Shown piece after piece: positions 44,174 through 53,960 of a stretch of DNA of 64,000 bases. The DNA is from Bidens hawaiensis (taxonomy: Eukaryota; Streptophyta; Magnoliopsida; Asterales; Asteraceae), in contig JAIQDT010003768.1 in the NCBI GenBank assembly GCA_021521415.1, positions 178,534-242,533 on the forward strand. The letters run 5' to 3'. A program made the position numbers and the translations under genes. Position 1 is the first letter of the stretch; each line of letters opens with the position of its first letter. The notes under the pieces are model-generated. The model searched no databases. It was not told where the DNA came from and was given only the letters and a program-made list of their open reading frames with translations.

Positions 44174-47101
44174 ATGGCTGCAGTAGCAGGTGCTGGAGGT
44201 GCTGGAGGAGACGATGGAGATAATCAGAGGCAATTCTTCCCGGGTCATAACATGTATATCACCTTAGACCCGGAAGCGAGCGGTGTTGAGGATTACCGCG
44301 AGATAATCACATTCCTCATTCGCTCGAGGATATTCCACGCTATCACTACGACTCTGCCGATATCCTTACCCAATATCGAGGACTTCTGGCAGACTGTGGA
44401 ATACGATTGCCGCGTTGAGCCCCCGGTTATGCGAGCAACCGTCAACAATCAAGAGGTTCAGTTCTCATCTGAACAAATACGGGTGGCTTTACGGTTCGGT
44501 GAGGAGACTAGGGATGACCCTACAGAGTTTGTTGCTCCGTTCCGTGATGGAGCATTTCTACGAATGGGCTATTCTGGTCCATTGGGCGATACACAACGGA
44601 GGAAGGGTTTCCTACTTGATCAGTGGCGCTTCCTCATGCACGTAATGATTGTCTGCATGTCTGGGAGGAAGGCGGGCACTGATGGTATGGGTGCGACCAT
44701 GCAGTCAGCAATGACTGCTCTGACTTATAACAAACGTTATAGCTTTAGTCAGATGGTCTTTTACGAGATCGATAGACAGAGAAGAGCGATGGCCCGTGAG
44801 AGGTTCATCATGTATTCAAGATTCATTCAGATGATCTTGAATCATGTTGCTCCCACGTTGCCTCAACGACGTCCAATAAGATACGTGGAGAGTGTGAGCA
44901 AACGTATCTTCGCTCAATGCCGAACATCCAGCGCGAGGAGCAAGCCTGAACTGCGTCCAAGGCATACTCCACTCTTTGGGTACTTAATAAACCCGGGGTA
45001 TGTGCCAGCTTGTGGGGATGAGTTCAGAGACCCGGCACCACAACAGGCAGGAGCATCTCAAGCTATACCTGCTGCTCCTGTTGTGTCACCGGAGGAGGAA
45101 GTGGACCTTGATGCAGAATTCGGAGGTCAAGGATTCTTCGATATGGATCGGGTGGATCCAGAGGAGAACGTTCAGATCCCAGTTGAACGTGTCTCGACTG
45201 TGCGTGTTACTAGAGCAGCTACGACGGTGGCTGACTCAGATCTTGATGATGTTATGGATGAGGCGAGAAGGATGTTGGTGACTCGAGAGAGGACGTTAGG
45301 GAAGAGAAAGAGGACAGTTGATGATAGTGAGTCAGAAGAAGAAGAAGAAGATATTCACAAACTGATCAGACGTTCAAGACGGGAAAGGACAGGTGCAGGT
45401 ATGGGAGCTGGAGAGACTTCAAGAGTTGTACGTTTCGCTCCGCCAGCACTGTCAGGTATGTCGATTGTTCCTACATCTGTACAGGTTACAAGTTTAAGCA
45501 CCGCGGATGTTCCCGTGGTGGCTACATCAACTTTCGGCATCCCATCCATCACACTACAGATGACGACTCCAGAGATTGTATCGTTGCCGCCTCCAACGCT
45601 TACTCCGTCGGAGGTTGTTGCACGATTTATTGAGTCTACAGTCGTTGCAACTGCAGGGTTGTCGGTCACGTTACCACCTGCGGTTACGTCCACAACTGCT
45701 TCTGATGTCCCGGTTTCATTCGAAATTCCTGCTGAGTATACTCAAGACACATCTCACATGAGGTTTGATTTCGATGCAACCCTCTCAGACTCGGAGAGAA
45801 TAGCTGCACTTGAGCGGGTCGTGGCAGAACAATCAAGGGTGAATCTTGTCCAGACCCAGGCTATTCAGCGCCTTGTAGCAGAGAATCAACTACAGTCGTC
45901 CCTCCTGGTTGAACATGGGAGAATTATAGATGCTATGAAGGAGTTCTTGGCATCTCAGGGGGAGACAAGCTGTAAAGGCGACGAGTTAAGGACAAAGAAG
46001 AGAAATGATAGAGACGATGATCCCAATGCATCGAAAGGTGCAGGTGGTGAGTTGCCAAGAACTACTCAAGCTCTTGGGACTTCCACAGCTCAGGGGGAGT
46101 CTGCAGGTGCAGTTGGTGGTGATGAGGTGGTGATGGTTGATGATGAAGATGATGTGATTGATGCTTTGAAAGAATTAGATGATGATATGTTTAGTGATGA
46201 TGTGTTGTTTGATGATGATGTGCTGCCAATTGAGGAGATTGAGAAGATTGGCGCACAGATTGTGATTGAAGAAGATGTTGAAGAGGGTGAGATAATTGAG
46301 GAAAATGTTGAACACGAGATCCCAGATGTTGAGAAAGCCGATATGGGTAATGAGATGGCAAATGATGAGACTGAATGGGAGGAGCAGCCTAGGTGGAAGG
46401 AAGGCTATGCTCATTGGTTTATCAAAACTAAGAAGCCTGCTGTTCCAATCATGTTTAAGAAAAGTTATAATATCAAAGGCTACGCTGAGTCGAAGAAAGG
46501 AATTATTTGTTGGCTATATGATGAACAGCTAAAAGTGTTCGTGGTGAAAAGATATGATGGTATTCAATACTTTAAGAGAACGTTGAGATCTCTCAATACA
46601 TTGCCTGAATGTGAGGTGAAGGATTTGGCTAGATTGGGGTTGATTAATAGAAGTGACGACAACATGGCCAGAGTTATTAGGAAGATCGTGTGGAAAGAAA
46701 GTATTAAAGAAAAGAAGTTTGAGTTATTAAAGCCACAGAAGGGAAAGCTAGTGGAAGATAAAGAAAGGGGAATGAGAGCAGATGGCAAGCCTTGGATGGT
46801 AATGAAGTACAAACCGATTCGGTGTCTTAAAGATGTGCCGATGAAGACAATGCCCAAGGATGTGTTAAAGAACCTTAAATGGTGGTATGTTGATTGCCAG
46901 ACTGCTGAAGCCGTGATGGAAGACGAAGACGAACAAGAAGTGCTAAGAGTGTATGATCCGATGCAGCTTGTTAATTTATCGAAAGCTGATCTGCAGGTGT
47001 TAAATGAAAAGAAGATATTTTATATTCCTGCTTGGAAAGACGAAGCGAGGAAATATCAGCGAGTAGTCACGGTATGTGTGAGAGAAGGAGTACATGCATG
47101 A
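44174..47101 (+). CDS. SIRE-C ORF3, additional protein downstream of pol, function unknown
   Basis: 975 codons, fully open, with the ATG at the predicted splice acceptor. Residues about 1-225 form an N-terminal globular domain (IRSRIFHA, LRFGEE, FLMHVMIVCMSG, MYSRFIQMIL). A disordered region carries basic patches resembling a bipartite nuclear signal (KRKR near 377; RRSRRER near 400). A coiled coil lies at about 537-595, a strongly acidic stretch at about 650-740, and a conserved C-terminal domain (WWYVDCQTAEAV, YDPMQLVNLS, YQRVVTVC) at about 745-975. There is no signal peptide or transmembrane span, so an envelope role is unlikely. SIRE-B carries a broken homologue with the same ends. Location and activity are inferred only. 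Confidence 0.88.
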   Translation: MAAVAGAGGAGGDDGDNQRQFFPGHNMYITLDPEASGVEDYREIITFLIRSRIFHAITTTLPISLPNIEDFWQTVEYDCRVEPPVMRATVNNQEVQFSSEQIRVALRFGEETRDDPTEFVAPFRDGAFLRMGYSGPLGDTQRRKGFLLDQWRFLMHVMIVCMSGRKAGTDGMGATMQSAMTALTYNKRYSFSQMVFYEIDRQRRAMARERFIMYSRFIQMILNHVAPTLPQRRPIRYVESVSKRIFAQCRTSSARSKPELRPRHTPLFGYLINPGYVPACGDEFRDPAPQQAGASQAIPAAPVVSPEEEVDLDAEFGGQGFFDMDRVDPEENVQIPVERVSTVRVTRAATTVADSDLDDVMDEARRMLVTRERTLGKRKRTVDDSESEEEEEDIHKLIRRSRRERTGAGMGAGETSRVVRFAPPALSGMSIVPTSVQVTSLSTADVPVVATSTFGIPSITLQMTTPEIVSLPPPTLTPSEVVARFIESTVVATAGLSVTLPPAVTSTTASDVPVSFEIPAEYTQDTSHMRFDFDATLSDSERIAALERVVAEQSRVNLVQTQAIQRLVAENQLQSSLLVEHGRIIDAMKEFLASQGETSCKGDELRTKKRNDRDDDPNASKGAGGELPRTTQALGTSTAQGESAGAVGGDEVVMVDDEDDVIDALKELDDDMFSDDVLFDDDVLPIEEIEKIGAQIVIEEDVEEGEIIEENVEHEIPDVEKADMGNEMANDETEWEEQPRWKEGYAHWFIKTKKPAVPIMFKKSYNIKGYAESKKGIICWLYDEQLKVFVVKRYDGIQYFKRTLRSLNTLPECEVKDLARLGLINRSDDNMARVIRKIVWKESIKEKKFELLKPQKGKLVEDKERGMRADGKPWMVMKYKPIRCLKDVPMKTMPKDVLKNLKWWYVDCQTAEAVMEDEDEQEVLRVYDPMQLVNLSKADLQVLNEKKIFYIPAWKDEARKYQRVVTVCVREGVHA

Positions 47102-47162
47102 AGACAAAGAGATTGAAGGTTACAAGACACGTGCTTGAAGATCAAGACATGAAGCTACTGCC

Positions 47163-47608
47163 AAGGGGGAGTCTGTTGGTGCATAATGTCAGTAGTTCAT
47201 AGTCTAGTGTCTGTAATCGAGTCTGTAATGTTAATTATGTTTTATATATGTCTTAAGCGAAGTTACTGACAAGTTCGCTGTTTAGGCGAACTTGTTAGTC
47301 AAGCGAAGTTATGGACAACTTCGCCTGAACATGCCAGGCGAAGTTGTCGTGTATTTATATACCTAGGTTACGGCTTGGTTTAGAGTCGAGTTCCAGTTAG
47401 TTGTTCGTGTTAGTTTGTTCGAGTTGTTACGAGAGCTGTAACGTGTGTCTGTAATAGTGATATCGTATCACGTGTTTGAGTTATTATATAACGTGTGTTC
47501 GTTTCGTGTGTTCGTGTGATTCGTGTTCTATACTCGTAACGATCTACGCAGGGATTCCGCACCTGAGTAGATCGAGATATCTCGTGCGATCCATCCAGGG
47601 AACCTACA
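47163..47608 (+). repeat. Polypurine tract and 3' LTR of SIRE-C
   Basis: The polypurine tract AAGGGGGAG (47163-47171) is followed by the 3' LTR (47174-47608). It differs from the 5' LTR at four positions: one word is intact AGCGAAGTT here but ATCGAAGTT in the 5' LTR, and there are three other substitutions. Confidence 0.95.
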
Positions 47609-47613
47609 AGTTT

Positions 47614-48009
47614 GCATTAGGAATATGTTCTTTGATAATGGCAGCCATAGCACTAACAACACCCTTTAGCTGATCAACAGTTTGTGAATCTGTCGAAGAA
47701 GCACCATTACTTTTTGCGGCCGGCATCCTTCCAACTAACCGAACGTGTCCTCTTTTCTCCGGGCCTTTAACTTTTGAGTATTCATCATTTGTAAAATCAT
47801 CTAGGTCACCGGGTGTGATTGTAGAGTTATTTGCAATATCTTTTAATGAAGCCTAAACACATAATAAAATAGATAATAAAAAATATATATATAACACGCC
47901 TATGATATATAGGAACCAATGTTTTCATACCCGGACCGGACATCGACCCGGGCCACAGGTCGGACCCGCCCGAGAGGTCGGACCGGACATTGACCCGGAT
48001 GACGTCATA

Positions 48010-48057
<48 letters not shown>

Positions 48058-48815
48058 CAATTTCATGTTACACTAGAAATAAAAACAAACACTAGGAATA
48101 AAACAGAGTATTAATAATAAAGCATGAAAAACAACTTGGAAAAACAAAAAAATAAAAGTATATAAAAGTAATAATGCGTTTTACTCTGCATTACTTCCCT
48201 TTTGAAGCTCCATATCTGTTTATGAATGGTTTGAATGGTTTAGTACAACAGAACCACATATTTAAACATCAACATGGACATGTGGGTTGACATTTGTGTT
48301 TTCCTTAAGCATTTAAACCGGTATTTGCCTAGGTTCGAAACCCATCTAATACACGGTTTTGATTTAATAATAATAAAACAGGTTTTACCAGTTTAACCGG
48401 CGGTCCACCGGTTCCAGTTCAACCGGGAACCGGAAGACCCGTCCGGGTTATTAGAAAACGTTCTATGTAATACGAACCGGACCGGAATACCTATCGGCCC
48501 AGTTGAACCGGTTGGACCGGCCGGTCCGGTCCGGGTTTCGAAGCACTGATAGGAACATTAAAATGTATTACCACAACATGAGCAGCTTCATCATTAACAA
48601 TGCTTTCATCTTTACAAGTATGAGTTTTTATATACAATTCTCCTCGCCTTGAATATACACCATTATTCTTCATTGCCTATAGTTTATGTATGATTGTTCA
48701 TAAGGGAAATGAAAACCCAAAAATACAATAATAAACGTCAAAAATAGTTAGAATAATACCATTTCATGGCCAAGTCTAGCAAACGACTTTGTCCCACTAA
48801 CATGAGGCTCCTTCA
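47614..48815 (-). pseudogene. CACTA-encoded Transposase_24-like gene fragment, split by SIRE-C and a hAT MITE
   Basis: On the minus strand three exon-like blocks join at good splice sites. Block 1: EPHVSGTKSFARLGHEM (48812-48762), donor GT, acceptor CTATAG. Block 2: AMKNNGVYSRRGELYIKTH, then KDESIVNDEAAHVV (about 48673-48570), donor GTAATA. The intron contains the hAT MITE; the acceptor is TTTAG near 47853. Block 3: SLKDIANNSTITPGD, KVKGPEKRGHVRLVGRM and a helical tail to HIPNANL, where SIRE-C interrupts it; the frame continues at 34618 (SSVLSSMNIHA). The GTKSFARLGHE and THTCKDES motifs match the plant CACTA-associated Transposase_24 family. The start is not identified. Confidence 0.72.
47917..48548. 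mobile_element. hAT-type MITE in the CACTA gene intron
   Basis: 632 bp with TIRs CAATGTTTTCATACCCGGAC and, as reverse complement, CAGTGCTTCGAAACCCGGAC, flanked by an 8-bp TSD ATAGGAAC (47909-47916 and 48549-48556). It contains an AAT microsatellite (48010-48058) and many CCGG-rich words. No transposase is encoded. Confidence 0.88.
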
Positions 48816-50383
48816 TCACATGTTGAATCAAATTTAGCAGAATTCAAACGTTGTTCAGCAAACATGGAATTTTAGAGTTTTCTTTGTACGAAACCAAAGG
48901 CCTGCGATCGATTTCACAGTTCACAAATCTCAACCATCATATCGCTAAAGATGTAAGCGATCTGGGCATATGATTTCACAGCTCACAAATCTAAGGAGAT
49001 GTAAGAGATTTGGGCGACTGGTTAGTGTTTTTTATGGTAGAAGTTGCAGAAAGTCAACACATCCTCTCCTAACAGGTAATTTCATCAACACCTCTCTCCG
49101 TGAATTTGCGTTTTGGTGTACATAGTATTTTTCTGAATTATGTTGATATGATTAGATTGATTTTATATGTTTCTACTGGTGGTAAATGATCATATGCCAA
49201 AAAAATTGGGAATAGATTCAGTTTTTATCCATGATGATCTCTAGGTTTAGAGTTCAAGTTTAATGGCAAGGGTCTGATTTAAAATGTGTAGGGCAAGTTT
49301 CAAAGTTCAGGTTTTAATTCAAGTTTGTTGCTTTCATAGTTGTTTGAGGTATGAATTGTGTTTAGGGAATCTTCTCGTATTAAAGATTTGGTAACAACCA
49401 TGCCTGTGTGTATATGTATCTTGTTGGTTAGTGGTGGCCATATCTTAGTTCTCTTTGTTCTTTCATTTGAAGTATAGATATTTCAAGACAGGGTTTTCTT
49501 AATATGGAGTCTGGACACTTTTGCTTACTTGATATCAAGTATTTATTGTGTTTACAAGTTGAATAGTAGTAGCTGCTGATCTTGTTGGTTTTGTTGCATA
49601 TGTCGCTTTGATTGGTGTTTTGTGTTACACAATTATACTTATATATTTATATAAATTTTAACTCTACCTGAATTTTGTGTTGAACTCAGCCGATCCCAAG
49701 CCTGGACAAAATGAGGGTTGAACTTTGCTAAAATCTTTTACTAATGCTTGTCTTAACTGTTCTATATTTTGGTGTTACATGGTTTTCTGTGACTTGGCCT
49801 ATATTTTTTTTTGTTGAAAATTTCTTGCACTCAATATGGCAGAACGAGAACTGACCTTTCTGCGTATAATTTGGTTTCATGGGTTTCGCGAATTTCACAT
49901 ATTTATGGGGTTAAACTGTGATTATTGTTGATTAATCTGATATAATCTTAAGATGTTTTTACTTAAGCTTCATCAACATTGATAATGATGTTGAATTATT
50001 TCACAGCATGTTAATAAATTTGAGTTTGATGAATCTGGTATATTCTTTAGATTTTGTTTAGTTTGATGATATACAATGTTTAGATCCCACTGTGATTTGG
50101 TGGTTTGGGTTTGCGGTTTCCTGTTTTTCTCATGCTCTTAATCGAGTTGTTTTTTTATGTCAAAGTCAAAGTCAACACAGGTCCATTTTGTGTTTCATAC
50201 AAGTTTTAGTCGCTGTTTATATGGGTGTTAAATAATTCGAGTTAGATGACTGGACCTAACTCAAACCAAAACGTCCATTTTTAAGACAAACCATTATGCT
50301 ATATAAAGGTTTATTTGAGATCAATTTTAGTAGAAAATGAAAATAAGACAAAATAGCTAGTAGTTAATATAGTAAATGTAAGA

Positions 50384-50428
<45 letters not shown>

Positions 50429-50984
50429 GACAACCAGGGAATGAGATGGTGGTTTAAAAAATTGATAGGTTAGGAAATTGTGTTTTTTGCTAAATTATGG
50501 AGATAGGGAAATTTCTTGGGTGGGATTATTGGGTTTTTGTTTACTATTGGAGTATTGGTCAAACTCTGACCTGGTTGTTGGTGTGGCAGGTTACGTTTGA
50601 TACATGGAATACTTCTGTTCGGCTTCAAATTCAGCAAAAAAGGTCGGTGGGTCTTGTGGACGCTATTTTAGAAGATCTGGTCGTTTGTATATTTTTAATT
50701 TATTTCATGACTTTTTGGTTCATCTTTGAGCTAAATTAAATAGAGTTCAGATTGCCATCCTTTTTAGAAATCCCTAATTTGATAGGTGTGTATAATTATT
50801 GTTAATTAGACTATCTTTGTTCTATCAATATATAAGTTATTGATTAAGTGGACAAGTGATTGTGTTATTTGTGTATTAACGGTTTTTCATTCTCCATTGT
50901 GTATTGCACACATAAATAAGCAAAATAATAAAGAAGTCTTATTTTTCTAATAATGATATTTGTATTGTGAATCAGTGGCTTAAA
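48816..50984. other. CACTA interior without recognised gene
   Basis: The first 46 bp (48816-48861) match SIRE-B gag (see findings). Then AT/TG-rich sequence follows, with an AAT microsatellite at about 50383-50428. It may be 5' UTR and intron of the CACTA gene, or captured host DNA. I see no reading frame I can support. Confidence 0.5.
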
Positions 50985-51431
50985 GCTAAGTGTCATAAAA
51001 ATGTATATTATGTTATGGCACACAAAAAGTGAAATTAGAAACCAAAATTTACATGACACAAATGATAAATGTCACTATAAATGTTGCCAAGAAAATATGG
51101 CATACGTAAAGTGTCATTAAGTACCTAAATTTTAGTGACACAAATGCTAAATGCCATAAAAAGTGTGTACCAACCAATTATGGCATACAAAAAGTGCCAT
51201 TAAAACCTATATTTTAGTGGCAAAAATGCTAAATGCAACTAAAAGTGTGTACCAACCAATTATGGCATACAAAAAGTGTCATTAAAACCTATATTTTAGT
51301 GGCATAAATGATAAATGCCACTAAAAGCATTTGTTTCATACTCAAAGTGCCATTAAAACCTAAAATAGTGACAGAAAAGCTAAATGCCACAAAAAAACGT
51401 GTGCCACTAAATGACAATTTTTTTTGTAGTG
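50985..51431. repeat. Right subterminal repeat array and TIR of the CACTA
   Basis: At least five units of about 75 bp share GGCATACAAAAAGTGYCATTAAAACC and TTTAGTGGCAAAAATGCTAAATG-type sequence. They lead into GTGCCACTAAATGACA and the TIR. Such arrays bind the small regulatory protein in known En/Spm elements. Confidence 0.85.
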
Positions 51432-51844
51432 TTATGTAGGTTTCTTTTAATTTTTTAAAGTTTGACATTGCAAAACATTTTTTAAAAATTGAGAAAAATA
51501 ATTATAAATTGCGAAAAATTGCAATAAAATTAAAAAACTGGAAAATTGCTAAAAACAAGATCTGATAAATTACAATAAATAAATGAATAAATAAATAAAA
51601 TCTTACTTTCTTTATTTGCAATTTTTCAGTTTTTCACATTTTTTTCTCAGTTAATAAAAAAAATATTTTGCTATGTCAAACTATTTAAAAATTTAAAAAA
51701 AACAATATAACCTGCTATCCAAGAAAAATATCTTGGACTGAAACAAAAAAAGAAACTTTAGTAATCTTATTGGAACAAAATATTTTATGAGTGACGTAAT
51801 TGAAACAATTTCAAAACTGGGTTACTATTTTATAGAGTAATCCC

Positions 51845-51926
51845 TTATATCAAAGGAACAAAAGATTATTGTATAACTTATAAAAGCAATGGAGGATGCA
51901 AGTTAATTAGTTATTGTGATACTAGT
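51845..51926 (+). pseudogene. Copia A RNase H, middle fragment
   Basis: The frame resumes YIKGTKDYCITYKSNGGCKL and reaches the first RNase H acidic motif as YCDTS, where the hAT-like MITE interrupts. It continues at 54988. Confidence 0.85.
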
Positions 51927-52723
51927 TAGGGGTGTGCATGGGTCGGTTTGGGGTTTTTTTTTGCCAAACCCATAACCGTAACCGATATAGCGGTTAATAG
52001 ATAACCATAACCATAACCGATCTGTCATGGCGGTTGCGGTTAATCGATTTTAACGTTATTATGAGTCGGTTATGGGTCGGTTAATCGTGACCAAAATAAA
52101 CAATCCTTCAATATGATTGCAAACACTGAATAGTCGCTAACTATATTGTGGAATTCAAATATATGTTCTTTTTTTGCTGCAATTTATGGAATATATATCT
52201 AATTGACATATTAAATATTTGAAATGACAATTTTGATGGAAATTCCAACGACAATTATGAAACATTGGAATGAATATGGTAACCAATATTACCAATATTA
52301 TGTAAGGCTCCGTTACCGGTGCCTCACTTTTGACGTTGGATTTACTCATAAACACAATTCTAAATATCAGGGTTAATTAAAACTTTTGCGGAATAATATA
52401 AATTGTCAACCATCCATTACAAACATCCATAACTTGTCTTTTAAAAACATATCATAAAACATAGTATCAAAACATCACGACAAATCTTCAGATGTCAGCC
52501 TCTTCAGCATTACCATGTGTCTCCCTCAAGCCAGCTGTCTCAGTCGATTAGCCTGCGTGCATACTAAAAGCCAGCTACACTGAGTGAGTTCTAGTTAATC
52601 ACACATTAAATCATATATACACTTACCTTTAATTATGCATCCGAAGACACATAATCATTACTTTACTATTTTACTTTCATTACATAAGTTCATACATACG
52701 TTCATACTATATAAATTACTGTC

Positions 52724-53005
52724 CTTTTCTATCTCGGATATTATTAGGGTCCGATCCCTTCCTTTTCTATCTCAGATATTATTAGGGTCTGATCCCTTCC
52801 TTTTCTATCTCAGATATTATTAGGGTCTGATCCCTCTTTCCTTTGTCTATCTCAGATATTATTAGGGTATGATCATTTTCTTGTCTATCTCAGATATTAT
52901 TAGGGTCTGATCCCTTTTTTACTTCTCTATCTCAGATATTATTAGGGTCTGATCCCTTCTTCTCTATCTCAGATATTATTAGGGCCTGATCCCTCTTTCT
53001 TCATC
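52724..53005. repeat. Minisatellite, seven units
   Basis: Seven imperfect units of about 35-45 bp with the core CTATCTCAGATATTATTAGG followed by GTCTGATCCCT. Unit lengths vary in the pyrimidine-rich linker. It lies inside the solo LTR. Confidence 0.9.
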
Positions 53006-53599
53006 TTCGTGCATACTGTCTTTACATACCCATAACATACATGCTTTCTTTAATCATTCATACATATTTATATACCGTACATATATCTATCATACACATT
53101 CATCTATTATATAACTACCTCCCTTCACAGTACGTGCAATATCCGAAGATCGTTCACGTACCGACAAGCTTTCCTTCACATTTAAGATATACATACATAA
53201 CATATAAACCATACAAGGCATACACTTACCAGTTAAGGTAAGTGTATTAACCATCACATCGAGTATACACAAAGCCCCGAAAACATAACAAGGAAATGGG
53301 GCTAGAAACTCACCTGAATGCGGTTACGTTCACCGTTTATAGTTATTCCTTTCTTGAGCTGTGCACGACTAACTGTATAACAATTACACGTATCAATTAA
53401 CTATTACTACTCGTATTGTATTTCTATCTTTATGTAACCCACAACGAACGGGGGTCAGGGGCAGCGCCCCTAGCAGCGGGGTCTAAGGGCGGCAGCCCCT
53501 AGCAGGGTCCAAGGGGCAGAGCCCCTGGCTGGGGTCGAGCTGCCAGGTCAGCTTGGAAAAATTTTATTTTCATTAACTGTCTTAAAAGATTTTCCATTA

Positions 53600-53960
53600 G
53601 AATTTTAAATAACTTTCTAATTCGCTAACTCATTTGCTATAACGAATTAAGACTAATTTGCTGGCTAATTCGTTATCATCCATGCCTGATTCGTTAGTTT
53701 AATTCGTTACTTTTCATCATCAGATTCGTCCTCTGGTTCGCTACCTTATTATGACGAATTCGGTAAATAACGAATCACTTGATTCATTATCTGGTTCGTT
53801 ATCCTCGTTCACTAGTCTAATTCGTTATCTAACGTGACTTGATTCGTTATCTTGATATAACGAATGGGCAGATAATGAATTAAAGGTTCATTCGTTATTA
53901 AATCACACTAATTAGTTTCATTCGTTATGAATGCGTAACGAATTGATCAATTATAGCGAA
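53600..53960. repeat. TTCGTTA/TAACGAA word cluster in the Gypsy solo LTR
   Basis: About 14 copies of ATTCGTTA or TAACGAAT and close variants lie in 360 bp, in both orientations. This is the same word as in SIRE-B. It is followed by a segment (about 53985-54025) resembling SIRE-B 9120-9150 (CAAAGTC...GTCAAAATT...AAGAAC). Confidence 0.75.

Larger units (their letters stand above)
34619..47608 (+). mobile_element. SIRE-C: 12,990 bp SIRE-lineage copia with ORF3
   Basis: LTRs at 34619-35053 and 47174-47608, each 435 bp, with a perfect 5-bp TSD AGTTT (34614-34618 and 47609-47613). I count 4 differences between the LTRs (about 0.9%), so it is a recent insertion. Order: LTR, PBS, duplicated leader, gag, pol, hairpin repeats, internal promoter, ORF3, polypurine tract, LTR. 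gag and ORF3 are open; pol has clustered lesions in the GAG-pre-integrase and integrase portion. It sits in an exon of the CACTA gene. Confidence 0.96.
33423..51431 (-). mobile_element. CACTA (En/Spm-like) element hosting SIRE-C and a hAT MITE
   Basis: Ends CACTACAAAAAAAATGTCAT at 33423 and, as reverse complement, CACTACAAAAAAAATTGTCA ending at 51431. The 3-bp TSD is TTA (33420-33422 and 51432-51434). Subterminal arrays of short repeats containing GTGCCACTAAA or TTTAGTGGCA lie inside both ends, as expected for CACTA transposase-binding regions. Own length is about 4.4 kb after removing SIRE-C and the hAT MITE. A minus-strand gene fragment of the Transposase_24 type is present but no TNPD transposase, so it is non-autonomous. 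Confidence 0.92.
33291..51844. mobile_element. MULE-type MITE (about 540 bp) split by a CACTA element
   Basis: Terminal inverted repeats about 70 bp long: the left reads GGGAAACTCTATAGAATAG and the right, as reverse complement, GGGATTACTCTATAAAATAG, both continuing through AGTTTTGAAATTGTT and CACTCATAAAAT. The TSD is TTATATCAA (33281-33289 and 51845-51853), the 9-10 bp size of Mutator-like elements. Leaving it out restores Copia A RNase H across VIRYIK|GTKDY. Own sequence is 33291-33422 plus 51435-51844, with no coding capacity. Confidence 0.87.

Noticed and set aside
45355..45693. 112-codon minus-strand frame
   Set aside because: Antisense shadow of ORF3.
44174..47101. ORF3 as a retroviral-type envelope
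   Set aside because: It has no signal peptide, transmembrane span or cysteine pattern, and carries nuclear-signal-like and acidic stretches instead.
36152..47101. Plant pararetrovirus or other viral integrant
   Set aside because: LTRs, a polypurine tract, the copia order (integrase before RT) and a 5-bp TSD identify a Ty1/copia retrotransposon.
47902..48114. Open frame with a long poly-Asn tract
   Set aside because: It is the AAT microsatellite of a hAT MITE translated, with no conserved domain.
50497..50739. 80-codon plus-strand aromatic-rich frame in the CACTA
   Set aside because: No homology recognised, and its composition is what TG/TTT-rich DNA gives by chance.
52724..53005. CRISPR-like regular repeats
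   Set aside because: Units vary in length, linkers are pyrimidine-rich and not unique spacers, and the sequence is a plant LTR. It is a minisatellite.
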